NCBI GenBank assembly: GCA_024711185.1
Contig: JANJTI010000232.1
Location: forward strand, 1-9,320
Length of the DNA stretch: 9,320 nt
From: Brevundimonas sp.
GTDB lineage: Bacteria; Pseudomonadota; Alphaproteobacteria; Caulobacterales; Caulobacteraceae
Reading direction: 5' to 3'
Below are positions 1 to 6,062 of this stretch, piece by piece (position 1 is the stretch's first letter; each line of letters opens with the position of its first letter). The position numbers were made by a program, and so were the translations under genes. The notes under the pieces were generated by a model, which saw nothing but the letters and a program-made list of their open reading frames with translations, was not told where the DNA came from and made no database searches.

Positions 1-2004
1 CTGCGGCGTGCCCGAGGTCGGAGCCCCGTAAGGCGCCGCGCCATAGACCAGCCGGTTCAGCACCGCCGCCGCCAATGGACCCGGTTGGCGGTAGTTCACC
101 CTCAGCGCATTCACCGTCTGAGTGCGGCTGCGCGCCACCTCCGCCTCGGCGAAGTCCGGCCGCTGGACCACGTCCGCCAGCACCGCGCCAACCGCCGCGG
201 CCGAGGCGATCGGGGCCGAAACGAACATCTGGGTGGCGTCCGCTCCGGCTCCGCCGCCGATGTTGGCCCCCAGCGCCTCCAGCGTCCGTGCGATCTCCGG
301 GGCGGAGCGGCCGCCGGCGCCCTGGGTCGCCAGCGCGGCGGTCAGCGTCGCCAGCCCGGAGCGCCGGGCCGGGTCCGCCGCCGCGCCGCCGCCAAGCACC
401 AACTGGGCGTTCATGATCGGCAGATCCGTCGACTTCGCCACGATGACCCTCAGGCCGTTGGACAGGGTGCGCTCCGCCACCGCCGGCGTGACCGCCTCCC
501 GCGCCGCGCCCAGCGGCGGCGGCGCCATGCGCCGGCCCTCCGGCAGCAGTTCGTTCGCCGGCAGCACCGCCGGCGGCACGGTCAGGAAGGTCGGGACCGG
601 GGCCGGGTTGCGCCAGCTGTCCTCCGGCACGCCCTCGGGCCGCGCGCTCTCGTCCTGATAGCGCACCGACACCCGGGCCCGCTCGTCCAGATACGCGCGC
701 GCCACCCGCTGCACGTCCGCCGCAGTCACCCGCTGCACGGCCGCCAGCCGTTCGTCGGCGGCGCGCGGGTCGTTCTGCGACACGATCGACTGACCCAGAA
801 TGAAGGCCCGGCCCGAGGCGGTCTCGCGCTGACGCAGCGCCGAGGCGACGATCTCGGTCTTCGCTTCGGCCAGTTCCGCCGCCGTCACCGGCGCGGCGCG
901 CACCCGCTCCAGCTCGGCGTTCAGCGCCGCCTCGACGTCGGGAATGGCCTTGCCCTGCGCCACCGTGGCGCTGACGGTGATGACCCCGTCCTCCTCCATG
1001 TCGTTGAAGCCGAAACCGGCGTTGGCGGCCAGCTGGCTCTCGTAGACCAGCGCCTGGTACAGCCGCGAACTCTCGCCGCGCGACATGATCGCCTGCAGCA
1101 CGTCCAGCGCGGCGGCGTCCGGGTGGTTCGAGGCCACGCCGGGGAAGATCGCGGCCACCGCCGGCAGCGGCACGTTGGGCGCGTAGGCCTCCACCATCCG
1201 CGGCTGCGTCCGCGGCGTCTCGACCGGCCGCTCGAATACCGGCGTCGGCCGGTCCGGGTTGCGGATGTCGCCGAAATACTGGTCGACCCAGCGGTCCAGC
1301 TCGGCCGGGTCGAAATTGCCCGAGACGATCATCGTGGCGTTGGCCGGGCGATAGTAGGCTTCGTGGAAAGCCCGCGCGTCCTCGATGCGCGCCGAATTCA
1401 GTTCCTCCAGCGACCCGATCACGCTGCGCCGGTAGATGCTCTCGTCGAAGCTGTTGTCGCCGATGACGAAGCGCTGCAGCCGGCCGTACGGCGGCGCGTA
1501 GACGCGCTGGCGCAGCTCCTCCTGGACGATCGACCGCTCGGTGTCGAACACCTCCTGGTCCACCACCGGCCGGGCCATGCGCTCGGCGTGGGTCCACAAC
1601 ATGGTCTCCAGATACTGCGGCGGCACCGTCTCGTAGTAGTTGGTGAAGTCCTGCCCGGTGGAAGCGTTGCGCGTGCCGCCGGCGTTCTCGACCATGGTCG
1701 AGATCTGGCCGTAGGGCAGATTGACCGTCTTGCGGCTGAGGATGTGTTCGAACAGGTGGGCGAAGCCCGAGCGGCCTTCCGGATCGTCCTTGCCGCCGAC
1801 GTCGTACCACAGGGTCACGGTCACCGTTCCCGCCGTCGGGTCCGGCATGGCGTAGACGTCCAGCCCGTTGGCCAGTTCGCGGTGGGTGAAGGCCAGCGGC
1901 GGCACGGCGATGGCCGCGGCCTCCTGGGCGGCGACCGGCGCGGCGGCCATGGGGGCGAGAACGAGGAGCGAGGCGCCGAGCAGGGCGGCGGTGCGGGTCA
2001 TCAT
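1..2004 (-). CDS. M16 family zinc metalloprotease, two-domain, secreted (C-terminus off the left edge)
   Basis: Periplasmic or envelope peptidase of the pitrilysin/insulinase family; substrate not predictable. The reading frame is open from the ATG at 2004 to base 1 (668 codons, no stop). A signal peptide is evident: MMTRTAALLGASLLVLAPMA, then an Ala-rich stretch with probable cleavage near VAA|QEA. The inverted zinc motif HLFEH sits at residues 83-87 (H83, E86, H87), and the third ligand is E163 in the segment ERSIVQEEL, 76 residues after H87 as usual in M16. An M16_C-like region follows at about 230-410. A second M16 domain begins near residue 510 (LSNGLRVIV) but has no HxxEH, as in the non-catalytic half of such proteins. 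Family members of this layout are about 900-950 aa, so some 250-300 residues are missing here. Two ATGs are adjacent (2004 and 2001). The G-rich site at 2013-2018, 8 nt upstream, favours 2004. The gap to the upstream kinase gene is 69 nt, so co-transcription is possible. Confidence 0.93.
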   Translation of the reverse strand, partial: MMTRTAALLGASLLVLAPMAAAPVAAQEAAAIAVPPLAFTHRELANGLDVYAMPDPTAGTVTVTLWYDVGGKDDPEGRSGFAHLFEHILSRKTVNLPYGQISTMVENAGGTRNASTGQDFTNYYETVPPQYLETMLWTHAERMARPVVDQEVFDTERSIVQEELRQRVYAPPYGRLQRFVIGDNSFDESIYRRSVIGSLEELNSARIEDARAFHEAYYRPANATMIVSGNFDPAELDRWVDQYFGDIRNPDRPTPVFERPVETPRTQPRMVEAYAPNVPLPAVAAIFPGVASNHPDAAALDVLQAIMSRGESSRLYQALVYESQLAANAGFGFNDMEEDGVITVSATVAQGKAIPDVEAALNAELERVRAAPVTAAELAEAKTEIVASALRQRETASGRAFILGQSIVSQNDPRAADERLAAVQRVTAADVQRVARAYLDERARVSVRYQDESARPEGVPEDSWRNPAPVPTFLTVPPAVLPANELLPEGRRMAPPPLGAAREAVTPAVAERTLSNGLRVIVAKSTDLPIMNAQLVLGGGAAADPARRSGLATLTAALATQGAGGRSAPEIARTLEALGANIGGGAGADATQMFVSAPIASAAAVGAVLADVVQRPDFAEAEVARSRTQTVNALRVNYRQPGPLAAAVLNRLVYGAAPYGAPTSGTPQ

Positions 2005-2073
2005 GGCGGCGGTCCCCCGGGGCGGTGATCGGAACAGGCCGCGACCCTGCCAGCCCCCTTTCCGCCGCCCAAG

Positions 2074-2922
2074 TTACGACCCTGTAATGATGCCCTCGAC
2101 CTCGACGCGCGTCGGCAGCGACGGCTGCGCGCCCGGGCGCGTCGCCGCCAGCGCCCCCGCGGCGCAGGCGAAGCGCAGCGCCGCCTCCGGATCCATGCCT
2201 TCCAGCAGGGCCACGGTGATCGCGCCGACGAAGGCGTCGCCGGCGCCGGTGGCGTCCACGGCCCGGACCCGCGGCGGCGCGGCCTCGGCCACGAGCGTTC
2301 CGCGCTGGTACAGGGCTGCGCCCCGCGCCCCGCGGGTCACCACCACCCGGCCGCCGCCGTGGTGCAGGGCGTCGCCGTAGAACTCGGCCTCGCCCTCGTT
2401 GACCACGATCAGGTCGGCGCGTCGCAGCAGCAGGTCCGAGACGGGTTGCGCCGGGGCCAGGTTGACGCAGACGAAGTCGGCCGCCCGGCCGACCGCCGCC
2501 TCGACGGTGTCGATCGGCAGCTCGAGCTGCAGGATCAGCGGCCCCTCGAGGCGTTGCGGAAGCTGCTCCGGCGCGACCCGGTGATTGGCTCCCGCCGCCA
2601 CCACGATCTGGTTCTCGCCCGTCGGGTCGACGGCGATCAGGGCCACGCCGGTCGGGGCCTCCGCGTCCGTCGCCACCCCGGCCACGTCCACGTCGTCCGC
2701 CACGAGCAGGGCCATGGCCTCCTCGGCCATGGCGTCGCGGCCGACCCGGCCGATCAGCGCCACCTCGGCCCCGAGCCGCTGCGCCGCCAGCGCCTGGTTG
2801 GCGCCCTTGCCGCCCGGGTGGCGCGCCAGGGTCGCGCCGGTGACGGTCTCCCCCGCGCGCGGCAGCTTGGGCGCGGCGGCGACGAAGTCCAGGTTGATCG
2901 ATCCGACGACGGTGATCTTCAA
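2074..2922 (-). CDS. rbsK: Ribokinase-like PfkB family carbohydrate kinase
   Basis: Cytoplasmic ATP-dependent sugar kinase, most likely ribose to ribose-5-phosphate. The 282 residues carry the ribokinase landmarks: N10 and D12 in SINLD (sugar contact in the family), GGKGANQA at 37-44, E134 in LQLELP, the NxxE phosphate/Mg motif at N175-E178 (NEGE), and the C-terminal DATGAGDAF with catalytic-base candidate D229. The protein is slightly shorter than typical ribokinases (about 300-310 aa), but no motif is missing. The start is TTG (2920-2922), supported by GGAGG six bases upstream and by the family N-terminus beginning exactly here. The stop is TAA. It starts 16 nt after the stop of the PNPOx-like gene, so the two are probably one operon. 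A nucleoside hydrolase lies upstream on the same strand, which supports a ribose substrate. Other PfkB substrates (adenosine, fructose, other pentoses) are not excluded. Confidence 0.88.
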   Translation of the reverse strand: MKITVVGSINLDFVAAAPKLPRAGETVTGATLARHPGGKGANQALAAQRLGAEVALIGRVGRDAMAEEAMALLVADDVDVAGVATDAEAPTGVALIAVDPTGENQIVVAAGANHRVAPEQLPQRLEGPLILQLELPIDTVEAAVGRAADFVCVNLAPAQPVSDLLLRRADLIVVNEGEAEFYGDALHHGGGRVVVTRGARGAALYQRGTLVAEAAPPRVRAVDATGAGDAFVGAITVALLEGMDPEAALRFACAAGALAATRPGAQPSLPTRVEVEGIITGS

Positions 2923-2928
2923 GCGGCG

Positions 2929-2933
2929 CCTCC
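2929..2933 (-). promoter_or_regulatory. Ribosome-binding site fixing a TTG start
   Basis: On the minus strand this reads GGAGG, with a 6-nt spacer to the TTG at 2922-2920. No ATG or GTG start nearby gives a better N-terminus for the kinase, because the conserved first beta-strand (KITVVGSINLD) begins immediately after this codon. The site overlaps the short gap following the upstream gene's TGA. Confidence 0.75.
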
Positions 2934-2938
2934 GGACG

Positions 2939-3469
2939 TCAGAACAGGGCCGAGACGCCGCGACCGGCGCCCGGGTCGGCTTCCGGCGGCGCGCCGCCCT
3001 CGCCGAGGGTGTAGGTCTGCGCCCGGCTGCGGCCGCCGATCACCGCCACCGGGGCGATGATCTCGGGGGTCAGGCGCATCACCGCGACCGACGCGCCGCC
3101 CGGACAGAAGGCGCAGGCCTCGGGATAACGGGCGAACACCATCCGGTTCAGCCGCTCGACCTCGGCGGGGTCGGTCACCTCCGTGACGCGGCCGGCGATC
3201 GAGACGCCGACGGTGTCGGCCTCGGCCCCTTCGGGCCGAATCGCGGCCGAGGCGCGGGGATCGACCTGCAGGTTGGCGAACTTCTGGCTGTCGCGGGCGA
3301 TGACGAAGTACAGCGCCAGCCCGTCATTGACGTAGCCGACGGTGGTCACCTGCGGCCAGCCATCCGGGCGGTTCACCCCGAGGGCCATCAGCCGCGCCGA
3401 TCCCAGCAGCTCAGCCACCGCCCTGGCGGCGCTTCCGTGGATTGGCGGTACGTCCTTCGCCCCGGTCAT
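2939..3469 (-). CDS. Pyridoxamine 5'-phosphate oxidase-like FMN-binding split-barrel protein
   Basis: Small cytosolic flavin-binding protein of the PNPOx-like split-barrel superfamily; the substrate is unknown, and it is probably a reductase or oxidase using FMN or F420-type cofactors. Over 176 residues it shows an N-terminal helix, then a strand pair (RLMALGVNRPDGWPQVTTVG, 26-45) typical of these barrels. The family signature RDSQKFANLQVDPRASAAI follows at about 59-77, with K63 in the phosphate/FMN-binding position, and then the strand VGVSIAGRVTEVTD (87-100). The C-terminal about 20 residues are Gly/Pro/Ala-rich and probably disordered. It is not a canonical PdxH, because the PdxH C-terminal dimerisation/active-site segment is not recognisable. 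The ATG at 3469 has a strong GAGGAGG site with a 5-nt spacer. The stop lies 16 nt before the kinase start, implying translational coupling or a shared transcript. Confidence 0.8.
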   Translation of the reverse strand: MTGAKDVPPIHGSAARAVAELLGSARLMALGVNRPDGWPQVTTVGYVNDGLALYFVIARDSQKFANLQVDPRASAAIRPEGAEADTVGVSIAGRVTEVTDPAEVERLNRMVFARYPEACAFCPGGASVAVMRLTPEIIAPVAVIGGRSRAQTYTLGEGGAPPEADPGAGRGVSALF

Positions 3470-3489
3470 CGCGGCCTCCTCTTGTCGCC

Positions 3490-3536
3490 CGCCGCGCGAA
3501 CCGCGGCGCGGCTGGACCGGAAGGATAGCCCCGGTC
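3490..3536. repeat. Two adjacent inverted repeats between the OmpW stop and the PNPOx-like start
   Basis: A perfect 7-bp stem (CGCCGCG, 3490-3496, with CGCGGCG, 3502-3508) encloses a 5-nt loop. Next to it, GACCGG (3515-3520) and CCGGTC (3531-3536) form a 6-bp inverted repeat around 10 nt. Both lie in the 80-91 nt before the PNPOx-like gene, just upstream of its ribosome-binding site. On the minus strand the 7-bp hairpin is not followed by a T-run, so it is not a standard intrinsic terminator. It could be a leader structure or operator, or a chance product of high GC. Confidence 0.35.
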
Positions 3537-3560
3537 GGGACCGCGCCGCCATCGCGGCCG

Positions 3561-4220
3561 TCAGAATTTGCGCCCGACGCCCAGCGACACCACCCACGGA
3601 TCCAGGCCGACGTCGGCTTCCAGCGCGCCGCCGTTGATGGCGGCCTCGGTATCGAACCACACCCGCTTGACGTCGAGATTCAGCGTCCACGGACCGGTCA
3701 GGGCGACGTCCGCCCCGGCCTGCAGGGCGTAGCCGAAGCCGTCCTCCAGCTCGACCTCGAAGCCATTCCTGTCCTCGCCCTCGAAGAACATCATGTAGTT
3801 GATCCCCGCGCCGACGTAGGGGCTGACGCGCGCCTCGGGCATGGGGCGGTATTGCAGGGTAACCACCGGCGGCAGCACCCAGGTCTCGTGCACCGCCACG
3901 TCGGTCGCCCCGCCCTGCGCCCGGATCTCGTGCCGGCTTGCGCCGAGGATCGCCTCGACCGAGACGTGGTCGGTCAGGAAGTAGGTGAACCCCAGGGTCG
4001 GCACGACGCTGTCCCCGACATCGACGTTCAGGCCGCTGTCGGCGCCGGCCGCCGTCATGATGGAGTCGTCGGCCTCGCTGGACACCTGCGTCACCCGGCC
4101 GGTGACGATCCAGTCGCCCTTGCGCGCCACCTGCCAGCCGGCGTCCTGGGCCGCGGCCCCGCCTGCGCCCGCCAGCGTCATCGCGCCCGCAGCGGCCGCC
4201 AGCATCATCCTGGTCTTCAT
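3561..4220 (-). CDS. ompW: OmpW family outer-membrane beta-barrel protein
   Basis: Eight-stranded outer-membrane barrel related to OmpW, a family linked to passage of small, often hydrophobic molecules. With the start at 4220 the protein is 219 aa. A signal peptide (MKTRMMLAAAAGAMTLAGAG, then GAAA|Q with cleavage after about residue 24) leaves a mature chain of about 195 aa, close to E. coli OmpW. Family features are VPTLGFTYFLTDHVSVEAIL, a following RHEI segment matching the usual PFKHDI region, YVGAGINYMMFF, and a C-terminus of DPWVVSLGVGRKF ending in Phe, as BAM substrates require. The frame stays open upstream to an ATG at 4319, but those 33 extra residues are Arg-rich, precede the signal peptide and overlap the tail region of the upstream gap, so I reject them. 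An ATG at 4241 is a weaker alternative. The upstream ribosome-binding site is poor (GGAAAA). It lies between the nucleoside hydrolase and the FMN/kinase pair, all on the same strand. Confidence 0.88.
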   Translation of the reverse strand: MKTRMMLAAAAGAMTLAGAGGAAAQDAGWQVARKGDWIVTGRVTQVSSEADDSIMTAAGADSGLNVDVGDSVVPTLGFTYFLTDHVSVEAILGASRHEIRAQGGATDVAVHETWVLPPVVTLQYRPMPEARVSPYVGAGINYMMFFEGEDRNGFEVELEDGFGYALQAGADVALTGPWTLNLDVKRVWFDTEAAINGGALEADVGLDPWVVSLGVGRKF

Positions 4221-4305
4221 CGTCGTTTTCCACGACGCCATCCGCCGCGACATGCGGCCGGTGCAGGCGTCGGGCGGCTCATCGCGCCGGGCGGGAGAGT
4301 CGGCC

Positions 4306-4319
4306 TTGCGCCAGCGCAA
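4306..4319. promoter_or_regulatory. Candidate operator palindrome upstream of ompW
   Basis: TTGCGC-CA-GCGCAA is an inverted repeat with 6-bp perfect arms and a 2-bp centre, lying 86-99 bp before the OmpW start codon at 4220. Its position and symmetry fit a regulator-binding site controlling ompW. The sequence itself does not identify the regulator, and no convincing -35/-10 pair is visible beside it. Confidence 0.35.
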
Positions 4320-4323
4320 ACTT

Positions 4324-4336
4324 CGCCGTGCCGGCG
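4324..4336 (-). terminator. Short hairpin after the nucleoside hydrolase stop
   Basis: CGCCG and CGGCG arms (5 bp) enclose a 3-nt loop, starting five bases past the hydrolase TGA (4341-4343). On the minus strand the sequence after the stem is AAGTTTG, so there is only a three-base T-run. It may be a weak terminator or attenuator, but the evidence is thin. Confidence 0.22.
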
Positions 4337-4340
4337 TGCG

Positions 4341-5282
4341 TCAGTTTGTCCGGGCGACGGCGGCGGCCGTCAGATCGAACACGCCGCCGGCGTCGACGCG
4401 CGTCGCCCAGCGGTGCGGCAGCGACCCGGCCACCGCGGCGCGGAACTCCACCGCCGTATGCCCCCGGGTCAGGTCGCTCTCCGTCTCCACGGCGATGCGG
4501 CACGGCTTCAGTTCGAACAGCTCCGGGCGGATCAGCCAAGCCACCGGGCAAGGGTCGTGCACCGGCGGCGCGTTCCAGCCGACGATCTCGCGTTCGACCC
4601 GTTGCGAGAAGCGCATCATCGCCGCCGCCGTCTCCGCCGCCGGGGTTCCGGCCGCCGCCACCCGCGCGACCCGCTCGTCCGTGGCCCGCACCTGGTGGGT
4701 GACGTCCAGCCCGAACATCGCCGTCTCGCAACCGCTGGCCAGCACCTCGGCCGCCGCCTCGGGATCCGCCCAGACGTTGAACTCGGCCGAGGCGGTGATG
4801 TTGCCGCCCTCCGACCGTGCGCCGCCCATGACCGCCACCGGCCCCAGCTGGTCCACCAGCCGCGGCTCTGCGCGCAGCGCCAGGGCCAGGTTGGTCATCG
4901 GCCCCAGCACCGCCAGGGCGACCGACCGCGCCGGCCGCTCCATGACCAGCCGCACGATCGCTTCGACCGCGCCCCCGTCGGCGCACCCAGCGGCGGGTTC
5001 GAACGGCTCGAGATCGCCAAGCCCCTCGGCGCCGTGGAACTCCCCGGCCCCGGCCGGCTCCCGCCGCAGCGGGTGCGCTGCGCCCATGAACACCGGCACA
5101 TCCTCGCGTCCGGCGATCTGACGCAGCATTCGCGCGTTCCGCGCCGTCTTCTCCACCGGCACATTGCCGCCCACGGCGGTGATGGCCAGCAACTCCAGCG
5201 TCGGCGAGCCGAAGGCCAGCATCAGGGCCACGGCGTCGTCCACGCCCGGGTCGCAGTCGATGATCAGGGATTGTCGCGTCAT
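4341..5282 (-). CDS. Inosine-uridine preferring nucleoside hydrolase
   Basis: Hydrolyses the N-glycosidic bond of ribonucleosides to free base plus ribose; calcium-dependent, presumably cytosolic (no signal peptide). The 313 residues match the family length. The N-terminal Ca/active-site motif is DCDPGVDDA (D9, D11, D15, D16; D11 aligns with the general-base Asp). GPMTNLALAL lies at 128-137, then E167/N169 in SAEFNVWADPEAA, and H242-D243 in VHDPCPVAW, the His/Asp pair used as acid and Ca ligand in the purine/pyrimidine-nonspecific enzymes. All expected catalytic residues are therefore present. Base specificity (RihA, RihB or RihC type) cannot be assigned. The start at 5282 is chosen because the conserved strand SLIIDCDPG begins five residues in. 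Only a weak GGGA site precedes it. It follows the racemase gene by 37 nt and probably shares its transcript. A ribokinase-like gene downstream could use its ribose. Confidence 0.92.
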   Translation of the reverse strand: MTRQSLIIDCDPGVDDAVALMLAFGSPTLELLAITAVGGNVPVEKTARNARMLRQIAGREDVPVFMGAAHPLRREPAGAGEFHGAEGLGDLEPFEPAAGCADGGAVEAIVRLVMERPARSVALAVLGPMTNLALALRAEPRLVDQLGPVAVMGGARSEGGNITASAEFNVWADPEAAAEVLASGCETAMFGLDVTHQVRATDERVARVAAAGTPAAETAAAMMRFSQRVEREIVGWNAPPVHDPCPVAWLIRPELFELKPCRIAVETESDLTRGHTAVEFRAAVAGSLPHRWATRVDAGGVFDLTAAAVARTN

Positions 5283-5319
5283 CCATTCCCAGTGACGCGC
5301 GCCGCGTCGCCCGGCAAGC

Positions 5320-5985
5320 TCAGGCGCACGCCTTCACGCAGGCCGCCGCCAGCACCTCGGCGGAATCGACCAGGGGGACCGCGACGTCGCCCGCCCCGAT
5401 CAGCAGCGGCACCTCGGTGCAGCCGGCGATCACGGCCTCCGCCCCGGCCGCGACCAGCGCCCCCGCCAGCCGCCGCATCTCGCCCCTTGGCCCGCTCCCG
5501 ACATCGCCCGCCTTGACCGCGAAGATGGCCGCCATTACCGCGTCCCGGTCCGCCCCCTCCAGCCGCACCGTCTCCTGCCCCCGCTTCGCCAGCGCCTCCG
5601 CGTACAGCGCCTCCCCGCCCGGGGTGGCCAGCACCCCGATCCGCCGCGCCCCGCCGGCCGCCGCCGCGTCGGCGGTCTCCGCGATCATGTCGATGAAGGG
5701 CAGACCCGAAGCCGCGCGGATCGTCCCCGCGTGGGCGTGCGCCGTGTTGCACGGCATGGCCAGCGCCTCCGCCCCCATGTCGCGCAGCCGGGCCGCCATC
5801 TCGCCCAGCATCCGCCCGGCCGCCTCGGGCTCCGTATGCCGGTTCGGCACGTGCGGGTTCAGGTCGACCAGCATGTGGAGGTGATCCTCGTCCCGCGTCG
5901 CCGGGGTCAGCGCCTGCACCCGCGTCATGAAGGCCGTCGTCGCCGCCGGCCCCATGCCGCCCAGCACGCCCAGAACCCTGCCCAT
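5320..5985 (-). CDS. Aspartate/glutamate racemase family protein
   Basis: PLP-independent amino-acid racemase of the Asp/Glu/hydantoin racemase superfamily, closest in style to aspartate racemase (YgeA/RacX type). The 221 residues start with the family N-terminus MGRVLGVLGGMGPAATTAF. The two catalytic cysteines are both present in their motifs: C79 in MPCNTAH and C189 in AGCTEVPLL. The intervening DLNPHVPNRH region (41-50) matches the substrate-contact loop of aspartate racemases. The actual substrate (Asp, Glu or a broader set) is not decided by sequence. The frame extends upstream to 6051, but I choose the ATG at 5985 because GGAG lies 5 nt before it and the conserved strand starts there. 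It is divergent from the DUF819 gene across 77 nt and is followed 37 nt later by the nucleoside hydrolase. Confidence 0.88.
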   Translation of the reverse strand: MGRVLGVLGGMGPAATTAFMTRVQALTPATRDEDHLHMLVDLNPHVPNRHTEPEAAGRMLGEMAARLRDMGAEALAMPCNTAHAHAGTIRAASGLPFIDMIAETADAAAAGGARRIGVLATPGGEALYAEALAKRGQETVRLEGADRDAVMAAIFAVKAGDVGSGPRGEMRRLAGALVAAGAEAVIAGCTEVPLLIGAGDVAVPLVDSAEVLAAACVKACA

Positions 5986-6062
5986 GAGATCTCCGTCTGC
6001 AGCTGCGCCTTGCCAAGCGGCGCTCCGGCCGTCCTTATGCGCGCAAACCACGAGGGGACGCC
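5986..6062. promoter_or_regulatory. Divergent intergenic promoter region (racemase / DUF819)
   Basis: This 77-nt gap must supply expression in both directions. Ribosome-binding sites mark its two ends: CTCC at 5991-5994 (GGAG for the racemase, 5-nt spacer) and GAGGGG at 6052-6057 (for DUF819, 5-nt spacer). A possible plus-strand promoter is TTGCCA (6010-6015) with CTTATG (6034-6039), spacer 18 nt; the -10 is poor. The -35 overlaps the short symmetric CTTGCCAAG. No minus-strand promoter stands out. Confidence 0.4.

Noticed and set aside
85..2028. Long open frame on the plus strand opposite the M16 protease
   Set aside because: The translation is Arg/Gly/His-rich low-complexity protein with no family features, a typical antisense shadow in high-GC DNA. 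The minus strand has clear M16 motifs.
4221..4319. N-terminal 33-residue extension of OmpW from the ATG at 4319
   Set aside because: It would place an Arg-rich segment before the signal peptide and give an over-long protein. The ATG at 4220 yields a proper signal peptide and the family length.
3342..5516. 724-codon open frame on the plus strand
   Set aside because: It spans four convincing minus-strand genes and their gaps, and the product is Arg/Pro/His-rich with no recognisable domain.
5986..6051. 22-residue N-terminal extension of the racemase
   Set aside because: The ATG at 5985 has GGAG at 5-nt spacing and starts the conserved first strand. The extension would consume most of the divergent promoter region.
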